This document shows positions 1 to 6,900 of a DNA stretch of 7,542 nt, one piece after another (positions within the stretch are counted from its first letter, which is position 1; every line of letters begins with the position of its first letter). The notes beneath the pieces are model-generated. The model was not told where the DNA came from. It worked only from the letters and a program-made list of their open reading frames with translations, and made no database searches. Source of the stretch: DATKLX01 sp035542155 (GTDB taxonomy: Bacteria > Chloroflexota > Anaerolineae > Anaerolineales > Anaerolineaceae); NCBI GenBank assembly GCA_035542155.1, contig DATKLX010000050.1:1-7542 (forward strand), given 5' to 3'. The translations under genes were made by a program, and so were the position numbers.

Positions 1-10
1 GCTGTCCCAT
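1..10 (-). CDS. Possible start of a further minus-strand gene, cut by the window edge
   Basis: The minus strand reads ATG GGA CAG and then leaves the window. AAGGAG (24-19) precedes this ATG with an eight-base spacer, a good ribosome-binding arrangement. Only three codons are visible, so neither coding nature nor function can be judged. If real, it would lie about 215 bases after the epimerase stop, with the direct repeats in its upstream region. Confidence 0.2.
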
Positions 11-68
11 CTCGCCATCTCCTTCTACCCCACGACTTAACGGTAGCGGATTTGGAGCGAGAGAGGGG

Positions 69-128
69 GTACGATTTTTCGAGATTGTTAAGGTACGAAA
101 TTAAAAGACTTCGGGTAGTACGAAATTA
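69..128. repeat. Three spaced direct repeats of GTACGAAATTA type
   Basis: GTACGAAATTA occurs exactly at 93-103 and 118-128, and a related GTACGATTTTT (8 of 11 identical) lies at 69-79. The starts are 24 and 25 bases apart, in AT-rich non-coding DNA. A regulator-binding array is possible, as is remnant duplication. A 7-base inverted pair, TTCGGGT at 110-116 and ACCCGAA at 140-146, brackets the third copy. Confidence 0.45.
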
Positions 129-177
129 TGCGACCTTACACCCGAATTCACGTTAACTAAGTCGTTTGCGAGTTTTG

Positions 178-202
178 CTCCCTTCCTTTTTAGGGAAGGG
201 AG
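178..202 (-). terminator. Hairpin downstream of the epimerase gene, possible transcript end
   Basis: A perfect 9-bp stem (CTCCCTTCC at 178-186 with GGAAGGGAG at 194-202 on the plus strand) and a 7-base loop begin 24 bases past the epimerase stop. In the operon transcript the stem is followed by CAAAACTCG rather than a U tract, so it is not a canonical intrinsic terminator. It may protect the 3' end or act with a termination factor. Confidence 0.4.
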
Positions 203-214
203 GGCAAGGGAGGG
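193..214 (+). other. Five-tract GGG run, potential G-quadruplex
   Basis: On the plus strand five GGG tracts lie at 193-195, 198-200, 202-204, 208-210 and 212-214, with loops of 2, 1, 3 and 1 bases. This fits the usual four-tract G-quadruplex pattern with one tract spare. It lies just past the operon stop on the template strand and overlaps the right arm of the hairpin at 178-202, so the two structures would compete. Confidence 0.55.
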
Positions 215-225
215 TTAGGTTTCCT

Positions 226-1218
226 TCATCCAACCGGGTACGGCCCTTCCGAAAACTTGCGACTGTGGTATCCTTTTAACCCGACGAGACGCGCCAGCGG
301 GCTGCGCGGATCTTCATCCTCTTTCAGCCTCTCCAGCACGTATGGAAAATTGTATCGCGGCTGCCAGCCCAGCTCATTCCGGGCACGCTCGTTGACGTAT
401 ACCCGGTCGATGCTGGGGAACATCTTCCAGCCTCTTCGCGCGTACTCCACCGCGTATTCAGGAACCCTGCGCTCCAGCACCAGCGGGGCATTCTTGCGCA
501 GGTCTGGCAGATCGTCGCGCGTGAAAGGCGTGGTCGCGCTGATGATGTACCTGCCAAAGCCAATGGAGGGGGCTTTTTCCAGGGCCAGGACGTGCGCGTT
601 GACCACGTCCTCCAGATCGACCCGGCGGTAGAGAAATTCATTGGCCTTGATGTTGCCGTCCGAAAACGCCTCGCGCGTCTCAGGGTTGTCGTCTGCCTCG
701 GGAAAGAAGCGCGAAGTGCGCAGAATGAGGCAGGCCAGCCCCTCGTTGCGGTGGAACAGCTCGCACAAGTTTTCCGCCGCGAGCTTCGTCACCCCATAAA
801 TATTCTTGGGAACGGGGGTGATCTCCTCGGTGATCCATGCCGCCGGGGCTCCGGGCGGCGGGATCAGCGCGTCGCCGAAGGCGCTGGTGGTGCTGGTGAA
901 GATGAACGCTCCCACGCCGGCCAGTACGGCCTCTTCCAGCAGGTTGAGCGTGCCGGTGATGTTGGTTTCCACGAAGCTTTGCCGGCTGTGCGTGCCAACG
1001 TGCGGCTTGTGCAGGGTCGCCGCATGGATGACCGCCTCGACGCCGGCCATACTGCGCCTGACGAGCTCGGGGTCGGCGATGGACCCGACCCGGTCGGTGA
1101 ACTCGGAGGGTAACCGGTCGAGACCGGTAACCTCATAGCCTGTCTCCTCCAATACCCGCGCCAACCCTTCTCCTAAGTGCCCGGCGCTGCCGGTGAGCAA
1201 GATCTTCTTCACACCCAC
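226..1218 (-). CDS. NAD(P)-dependent epimerase/dehydratase (extended SDR)
   Basis: Oxidoreductase of 330 residues in the extended short-chain dehydrogenase family, which acts on nucleotide sugars or other hydroxyl/carbonyl substrates. The Rossmann fold starts with KKILLTGSAGHLGEGL (4-19), including GxxGxxG at 10-16. D34 at the end of the second strand suggests preference for NAD(H). Other visible elements are HAAT (65-68), the FTSTTSAFG strand with the catalytic Ser/Thr (107-115), the Y141-x3-K145 pair in YGVTKLAAE, LRTSRFFP (166-173) and the DLEDVVNAH motif (201-209). It starts at a GTG with GGAG five bases upstream and overlaps the nitroreductase gene by ten bases, so it is the last gene of the TetR operon. 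The length is normal and no motif is missing. No tight match to GalE, RmlB or another named enzyme is evident, so the substrate is left open. Confidence 0.9.
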   Translation of the reverse strand: MGVKKILLTGSAGHLGEGLARVLEETGYEVTGLDRLPSEFTDRVGSIADPELVRRSMAGVEAVIHAATLHKPHVGTHSRQSFVETNITGTLNLLEEAVLAGVGAFIFTSTTSAFGDALIPPPGAPAAWITEEITPVPKNIYGVTKLAAENLCELFHRNEGLACLILRTSRFFPEADDNPETREAFSDGNIKANEFLYRRVDLEDVVNAHVLALEKAPSIGFGRYIISATTPFTRDDLPDLRKNAPLVLERRVPEYAVEYARRGWKMFPSIDRVYVNERARNELGWQPRYNFPYVLERLKEDEDPRSPLARLVGLKGYHSRKFSEGPYPVG

Positions 1219-2036
1219 TGGATCTCCATGCTTCGCCCTTCGGCCTTATTGAGATATTTTATCGCCGGGTAGCCGAGGAGTAGCCCGGCGTAGATCCTCT
1301 CTCCCCGGCGCAGCCCGAGAAGCCGGCGGGCGGCGCCGTGGCGGTCGTAAAAGATCGGCGCGTTGGCAAATAGACAACTGCCGATCCCCAGGGACTGGGC
1401 ATAATAGATGATATTCGCCATGACATATTGGGCGCTTTCGTTGGAAAGCGTCACTTTTTTGCTGCCCACCAGGAAGAGCATCGCCGCGGGAGTGGTGTGC
1501 AGTGCCTGGCCGTTCCGCACAGCCGCTTCCAGCTTGGGTTTGGCCTTCAGGAATTCCTTTCCCAGGCCCAGCAGGTTTGCCGCCCCGGCGACAATCCGGG
1601 AGTTGAAGACATGGTTGTAGAGTGTACGGACGAGACCCATCAGGATCTCGTCCAGCCGGGCGATGGTCGCCTCGTCGTCCACGATCACTGCGCGCAGAGC
1701 CGGGTTCATCGTCGGCGCGTAGCTGCCATAACAGGTGATCTCCTCCAGCACGGGCCGCGCGATCTTCTCCTTGCGGAAAGCGCGCACACTGCGCCGCTCC
1801 TTAAAAAGCTCGTCGAGCTGGGAGGGAGAAGGCAGGCGAGACCGGTCGAATGGCTGCACCGGCATGCCCTCCCAGGTGATCGCTCTTCTTGGGCAGACGG
1901 CGATGCACTGCGTGCAGGTCGTACAGGCATCCCGCTGCACGACCGCCTTGCCGTTTTCCAGGCGCAGGCAGGTCTCCAGGTAGATCCCGATACAATGGCC
2001 GCAGCCGGTGCACAGCTCGAGGTTGATCGCAATCAT
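1209..2036 (-). CDS. Ferredoxin-nitroreductase fusion (4Fe-4S plus FMN nitroreductase domains)
   Basis: Cytoplasmic redox enzyme of 275 residues. Residues 1-55 form a ferredoxin-like module with eight cysteines: C9, C12, C15 and C23, then C38, C41, C44 and C48, the last followed by Pro. This probably holds two 4Fe-4S clusters. The first motif is unusual, with seven residues rather than three between C15 and C23 and no Pro after C23. Residues about 75-257 are a nitroreductase fold: RRSVR (81-85, FMN phosphate contact in the family), YAPTMNPAL (106-114), the conserved helix ESAQYVMANIIYYAQSLGIGSC (200-221) and LLGYP (253-257). Members reduce nitro, quinone or enone substrates with FMN; the attached ferredoxin suggests electrons pass through Fe-S clusters to FMN (inference). 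The start overlaps the TetR stop by four bases and has only a weak ribosome site, implying translational coupling. The substrate is unknown. Confidence 0.9.
   Translation of the reverse strand: MIAINLELCTGCGHCIGIYLETCLRLENGKAVVQRDACTTCTQCIAVCPRRAITWEGMPVQPFDRSRLPSPSQLDELFKERRSVRAFRKEKIARPVLEEITCYGSYAPTMNPALRAVIVDDEATIARLDEILMGLVRTLYNHVFNSRIVAGAANLLGLGKEFLKAKPKLEAAVRNGQALHTTPAAMLFLVGSKKVTLSNESAQYVMANIIYYAQSLGIGSCLFANAPIFYDRHGAARRLLGLRRGERIYAGLLLGYPAIKYLNKAEGRSMEIQWV
1224..1227 (-). promoter_or_regulatory. Ribosome-binding site GGAG supporting the GTG start at 1218
   Basis: GGAG lies five bases before the GTG at 1218, the same spacing as at the TetR gene. A second in-frame GTG at 1212, which would give a 4-base overlap, has an 11-base spacing and is less likely. 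The site lies within the end of the nitroreductase gene. Confidence 0.6.
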
Positions 2037-2632
2037 CGGCGTAACCCGTTCAGCAGGAAATTGGAGATCTGGCGGGGATCCAGGTAGAGCCGTCCTTCTT
2101 CATTCACCTGAGAGGCGGTTCCCAGGTAGAAGGTCATCAGCAGGATTGCCGCCGGCTGCGGGTCCACCTCACGGAAGACGCCCTCGCGTATCCCCGGGGC
2201 AAGGATCTCCTCCTCCACCAGGCGAAATGCCGGCTGGTAAGCAGCGAACAGGCGCGCCTTGAACTCCTCGTCCGGCCCGTAGAGCGTTGTGATCATCACT
2301 CGTGCCGGGGACAGGTGCTGCTGGACAAACTCAAAGCCGGCGGTAAAGAGGCGCTCCAGGCGGTTCTCGGCGTCTGGCTCGACGAGGACAGCGCTCGAGA
2401 TGAATTCCACGTGCCGGGCGGCGGTCGTCTCAATCAGAGCGAACATCAGCTCGCGCTTGCTGGAAAAGTAGTTGTAAATGGTGCCCTTGGCGAAGCCGCC
2501 AGCCAGCGAGATCGAATTGATGTTCGCTGCGTCGTAACCGGATCGGGCAATTTCCTCCGCAGCGGCATCCAGAAAACGGGTGCGGGTCTGGTCGAGCGTT
2601 GCTTCACGGTCCTGTTGTTTGAGTCTTGGCAT
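2033..2632 (-). CDS. TetR/AcrR-family transcriptional regulator
   Basis: DNA-binding repressor of 199 residues, usual for the family. The N-terminal TetR domain spans about residues 14-62, with the helix-turn-helix at about 38-56 ending in the hallmark AKGTIYNYFSSKRELM (48-63). The rest is a helical ligand-binding and dimerisation domain of no recognisable subtype. An in-frame ATG 11 codons upstream (2665) is rejected because it sits before the predicted transcript start; the chosen ATG has GGAG at five bases. The gene is first in the operon and its TGA overlaps the ATG of the nitroreductase gene by four bases (ATGA). It most likely represses its own promoter through the dyad at 2644-2667 and so controls the two downstream enzymes (inference). 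The ligand is unknown. It might also act on unit A, but no copy of the dyad is seen there. Confidence 0.93.
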   Translation of the reverse strand: MPRLKQQDREATLDQTRTRFLDAAAEEIARSGYDAANINSISLAGGFAKGTIYNYFSSKRELMFALIETTAARHVEFISSAVLVEPDAENRLERLFTAGFEFVQQHLSPARVMITTLYGPDEEFKARLFAAYQPAFRLVEEEILAPGIREGVFREVDPQPAAILLMTFYLGTASQVNEEGRLYLDPRQISNFLLNGLRR

Positions 2633-2637
2633 AAATT

Positions 2638-2641
2638 CTCC
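2638..2641 (-). promoter_or_regulatory. Ribosome-binding site GGAG that sets the TetR start
   Basis: GGAG followed by the five bases AATTT precedes the ATG at 2632. An in-frame ATG at 2665 would begin upstream of the predicted transcript start and inside the operator, so 2632 is chosen. Confidence 0.75.
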
Positions 2642-2643
2642 AT

Positions 2644-2667
2644 ATATGGGTGGGCGGTCACCCATAT
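2644..2667. promoter_or_regulatory. Inverted repeat, probable TetR-family operator
   Basis: Two perfect 9-base arms, ATATGGGTG at 2644-2652 and CACCCATAT at 2659-2667, flank a 6-base centre. The 24-bp dyad overlaps the end of the -10 box and the expected transcription start of the gene for a TetR-type repressor. Size, symmetry and position are those of an autoregulatory TetR-family operator (family knowledge). That this particular protein binds it is inference. I found no second copy in the other non-coding stretches of the window. Confidence 0.75.
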
Positions 2668-2671
2668 TATA
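2666..2671 (-). promoter_or_regulatory. -10 box TATAAT of the tetR operon promoter
   Basis: An exact TATAAT on the minus strand, at the optimal 17-base spacing from TTGACA. Transcription is expected to begin near 2658-2660, giving a leader of about 26 bases before the ATG at 2632. Both hexamers match consensus perfectly, so the promoter should be strong unless repressed, in keeping with the operator that overlaps it. Confidence 0.85.
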
Positions 2672-2688
2672 GGCTAATCAAAAACCTG

Positions 2689-2694
2689 TGTCAA
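2689..2694 (-). promoter_or_regulatory. -35 box TTGACA of the tetR operon promoter
   Basis: On the minus strand this hexamer is exactly TTGACA, 17 bases upstream of a perfect TATAAT at 2671-2666. It lies in the 119-base gap between the transporter and the TetR gene. Confidence 0.85.
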
Positions 2695-2751
2695 GTCTCA
2701 TCCCCGGCTGATCTTTCAGAACCTCTGGAATCGCCCAGGCAGCAGCTACGT

Positions 2752-3912
2752 CTATGCGCTTTCCTGGCTCATGATCGCCCGCGGCCCCGGGCTGCCCAGC
2801 AGGAACAGGGCTACTCCCGCCAGCGCCGCCAGCCCTGAGACCAGAAATACGAGCGCCGGGCCGCTCTGGCCGTACAACCAGCCGCCGCCAAATGCGCCTA
2901 CTGCGGTGGCCACGCCGAACATCACCCCCGTCAGGGTCGACTGCGCCGTGGCTCCCAGGTGCGGCGGGGCAAGCTGCGCGGCGTAATTGACCGCCGAGGT
3001 CCACAGGGCGGAGAACGATAATCCGTGCAGCAGCGCGACCGGGATCACCCACAACGGCTGGTGGATGGCCGCCAGCGTCAGGACCCGCAGCCCGTAGATA
3101 GTCATCGCGAAGGCGATCAGGGCGCGCGGGCCAAAACGCCTCAACCAGCGCGACGAGAGAAAAAAGACCGGCACCTCGCTGAAGCTGGCCAGTGCCAGGA
3201 TGAGGCCGAAGAATGACTCTCCCGCCCCGAGATCTTTGATAAACAGGGAGAGGAAGTTTTGCAGTGCAGAGTTGCTGATCCCCACCAGGAAGATCGCTGC
3301 CAGAAAAACCAGCCAGGGACGGCTGCCCGAGAGCTTGCGCAGGCTGACCCAGAACGGTGGAGCATCGACCGCGCGAGCCGGGGCCGGCAGGCGCAAAGCG
3401 ACCCAGGCGCAGAAGGCCATACCGCCGATGTAGAGCACAAATCCTGCCCCCATTCCCAGTCGCTCGATCAGCAGGCCAGCAATCCAGGCCAAAAGCGCCC
3501 AGCCGATCGAGCCCCACAGGCGTAAGCGCCCGTAGTCCGAGCGGTCGCTGCCCAGGTACTGGATCACCGCGTTATCCGCCAGGGGCACGACCGGCGAAAT
3601 GCACATCCCAAAGGCCAGCCCGGCCAGGGCCAGGCCCGAAAACTCGCGCTGGACAGAGATCGCCGCCGCACATGGCAGGGTCGCCAGGATCATCGCCGGC
3701 AGGATCCGGCGGTGGATGTGCAGCGCATCGGCCAGCCCACCCCACAGCGGCCCGGCGATGATACTGGTCAGGGGGCCCAGGCCGGCCAGGATGCCAATCA
3801 ATGGATCGGGGATGCCCAACCGGCGGTAGAACAGGTTCAGATAGGGGATCAGCGTGGCCAGCGCGCCAAAGTAAACGAAGTAGTACAGCGAGACCCACCT
3901 TCGTGGCGACAT
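2752..3912 (-). CDS. Major facilitator superfamily transporter (LacY/HcaT-like branch)
   Basis: Inner-membrane permease of 386 residues, a usual MFS size, with about twelve hydrophobic segments in two six-helix halves. A more polar central loop lies at about 176-198. The loop after helix 2 carries a degenerate MFS motif A, GPLWGGLADALHIHRR (54-69). The YGRLRLWGSIGW segment (127-138) is typical of the MFS_1-like/LacY-HcaT-NupG group, which are proton symporters for sugars, nucleosides or aromatic acids (family knowledge). Acidic residues D113 and E246 fall in or near predicted helices and could take part in proton coupling (inference). The ATG at 3912 directly follows the TAA of the kinase gene, with only a weak GAG ahead of it, so translation is probably coupled to the kinase gene. 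It ends 119 bases before the TetR gene and has no obvious terminator. The substrate is not predictable; a drug or metabolite exporter is an alternative. Confidence 0.9.
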   Translation of the reverse strand: MSPRRWVSLYYFVYFGALATLIPYLNLFYRRLGIPDPLIGILAGLGPLTSIIAGPLWGGLADALHIHRRILPAMILATLPCAAAISVQREFSGLALAGLAFGMCISPVVPLADNAVIQYLGSDRSDYGRLRLWGSIGWALLAWIAGLLIERLGMGAGFVLYIGGMAFCAWVALRLPAPARAVDAPPFWVSLRKLSGSRPWLVFLAAIFLVGISNSALQNFLSLFIKDLGAGESFFGLILALASFSEVPVFFLSSRWLRRFGPRALIAFAMTIYGLRVLTLAAIHQPLWVIPVALLHGLSFSALWTSAVNYAAQLAPPHLGATAQSTLTGVMFGVATAVGAFGGGWLYGQSGPALVFLVSGLAALAGVALFLLGSPGPRAIMSQESA

Positions 3913-6900
3913 TTATCTCAAAATCGCTCTTACCTGGGCGCGCAGCCCGCGCACCTTCGTATCTTGCTCGGAGCGGCCGCTGCGCACCAGGGCATTGGCC
4001 CAGTCCTGGAGGATCAGCGCCTGGTACCAGCGCGCGCCCATTTCCCCGCACCCGCGCGCGGCCTCGTCGTAATCGTTCCAGGCATCCTCAAAACGCGCCT
4101 CAGCTTCCGCCAGGCCGGCTTCGGCCCACTCCATCGCCCGCATCGCTGCCGCGGTGGGGTAAGGGCCAGCCAGGGCGCGCGCCTCAAGCAGCATGATTTG
4201 GGCTTCCTCCAGCAAGCCCTGCCGGGCGAGAAGCACGGCCAGCACCCCCCGCGAGGTTGAACGGTCCCAGTGCTGGGCGCGGTCGCCGTTGGCGACCGTT
4301 TCGCGTAAATAAGCGCTCGCTTTCACCAGATCGCCGCGAGCGAAGTTCAGAATCGCCAGATCCCAGCTAATATCGGCGATCCTGTGCGCATCTGCATCCT
4401 TGTCAGTAATTTCATCGCGAATGCGCTCCAGTCTGTTCAGCGCCTCTTCCTGCTGTCCACGGCGGAAACGGACGTGCGCCTCCAGCACTTCGACGAACTG
4501 GTCGTGTTCCGTTGGGCCGGCCAGACCTTTCCGGATTTGGCGGACTTCCTCCAATTCGGATTCCGCGGCCGCAAGGTCGGCCATATCCAGGCTGACGGAG
4601 GCGGCATAGGCCAGCTCGCGGTATTCCCAGAGGGGGATGCCCACCAGGTGGGCTAGCTCGCGGTTGCGCAGGCACTGCGCGCGGGCGCCGGGGTAATCTC
4701 CAATGGAGGTCAGCACGTCCGCCAGGTTATCGTGCGCGCGAATCGCGGTTCCCAGCGCGCCCGCCGACTCGGCCAGCTCGACGGCGCGGATCAGAATAGC
4801 GCGTTTTTCTTCGTAGGACGAACCCTGCAGGATCCCCATGGTCGCCAGCGTGTCCGCCTGGATCTCGACCAGCTCCAATTGCTCGGCCATATCCAGGGCC
4901 TTCTCAACGTACGGGCGGGCTTCCACCGAACGGTTTTGGAAGCGAAAGGAGCGCCCGGCCTCGTGCAGAAGGGCTGCCATCCCTGGGGTCTCCGGAGGGA
5001 ATTCCCCGCTGCCAACCAGCGCCTTGACCGTGTCCAGTCCTTTCAGACAGATTTCCAGCGGTTTGAGGTTATCCTGGGTATGCCAGATCGCCCGGGCGGC
5101 GCGAGCGGTCGCGTTGGCGAAAGCGCCGTGGTCCCCGGCGGTGCGGAAAAGGCCCGCGGCCTCCTGCCAGGCCTGGGCAGCTTCCCCATAGCGAACCAGG
5201 CGGAAGAGGGCTTCGGCCACATGGCAGAGCAGGCGCGCCCGGTCGGTCTCGCTGCCTACACCCGGAATATCCAGGGCGATCTGCAGGTAGCGGTAAGCCT
5301 CCTGGTTGGCGAACACCTCCAGGGCGCGCTTTCCGGCCAGCTCGAAATAGGTCCGCGCGCAGTCCTCGTCCCCGGCCTGTTCGGCGTGATAGGCCAGCGT
5401 CTCGTAATCTTCGGGGCGCAGCTTTTCGATGGCCGATACTACCCGCCGGTGCAGCCTGTGGCGGCGCATCCCGCTCAGACCCTCGCGTAGAGTGGCCGGG
5501 ATCAGGCTGTGGGCAAAGGCGAAGCGTTCTTCGTGGGCCTGGCCGCGCCCGGGGATCTCCTCGATCAGGCGGGTTTGGGCTGCCAGTTCGAGCGCCTCGA
5601 TCAGCGTCTCCTCGTCCAGGTCGCTGGCATGTCGCAGGGTTACGAAGTCGAACTCGCGGCCGATTATCGCCGCCAGGCGCAGGGCTTCCCGAGCCGAAGG
5701 GGACAGCTTTTCCAGGCGAGTCTCAATGGCCAGGCGAACGCTCTGCGGGATCTGCAGGTCGGTCATCGCCGGCAACTCCCATTGGCCGCAGTCAATGCAG
5801 ATCTTGCCCTCTTCGACCAGGGACTTGACCACTTCTTCCATATAAAACAGGTTGCCTTCTGTCTCGCGATAGATCCCGTCCACGAAATCCTCGGGGACTT
5901 CCTGCTGGAACATGACCTCCAGAATCTGGCGGGTCTGATCGTGGTTGAAGCGGGCCAGCTTGATCCGGTACAACAGCCGCTCGTGGTTCAGGTCGAACAG
6001 GATTTCCTGGAACGAGGGGCACTGGTTCAGGTCTTCCTCGCGGTACGTGAGGACGATCATCAGGGGCAGCCGGCCAGCCCGCGCCCGCCGCGCCAGGTGG
6101 CGGATCAGGTAAAGGGTGCCGCTGTCGGCCCAGTGGATATCTTCCACCACAAGCAAGAGGGGAGCCTGGGCGCTCAATGCGGCGCAGAAGGCGGCGAAGC
6201 TTTCAAAGAGGCGCTGCTGTTCGGCGCGTGGCTCCACCGGAGCCAGAACCGGCATGTCCGGGTAATTTACCGCCAGCTCGGAGACAAAATGGACCAGGGC
6301 GGCAAGCGCCGCCCCGGACAGCGCACCCGGCGAGAGCAACGGCAGACCGGCGCGCAGCCACTGGACGACCGGCGCGTAAGGCGTGGTCCCTTCGGAATAG
6401 CACTCCGCCATCAAGGCCAGACCGCTCGACATCCGCACCATGGCGGTCACGTCGCGGATGAAAGGCGTCTTGCCAATCCCCGTTTCGCCGCTGACTGTGA
6501 GTACCTGGCTGACGCCGCCCTGCGCGCTCATCCACAGCCCGCGCGCTTCTTCGAGCTCACGTTCGCGCCCGACCATGCGATCGAGGACCAGGCGGTGGAC
6601 CGGGGAGATGGTTTCGGGCAGGATCAATTCGAGAGGTGGCCGCGCCTGGCCAGAGACGTCGATTCCCAGCTCGTTGATCGCCTGCAGGACTTCCGCGGCA
6701 GTCGCCGGGCGATCCTCGGGCTTTTTGGCCAGCATGCGCAGGATCAGGCTGTCCAGCGCCGGCGGCAGGTCGGGTGCGTAGGTACGGGGTGGGACCACAG
6801 GGGCATACAGGTGTTGCGATACGACCACCAGCGGATCGCTGGCGGAGAAAGGCAGCCGGCCGGTGAGCAGTTCGTAGAGCATGGCCCCCAGGGAGTAGAG

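Noticed and set aside
2633..2665. Extended N-terminus of the TetR protein from the ATG at 2665
   Set aside because: This ATG lies only one base from the -10 box, upstream of the expected transcript start and inside the operator. The ATG at 2632 has a good GGAG site and gives a normal TetR N-terminus.
2700..2751. Terminator after the transporter gene
   Set aside because: Only a 4-bp CTGA/TCAG stem near 2712-2723 and no U tract are visible. Read-through into the TetR operon cannot be excluded.
2678..3517. 279-codon minus-strand frame overlapping the transporter in another phase
   Set aside because: Its Gly/Arg/Pro/Ala-rich product has no domain, while the overlapping frame encodes a clear MFS protein. 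It would also run through the tetR -35 region.
4732..5490. 252-codon plus-strand frame opposite the TPR region
   Set aside because: Antisense shadow of the TPR-like coding sequence, with no ribosome site or domain that I can support.
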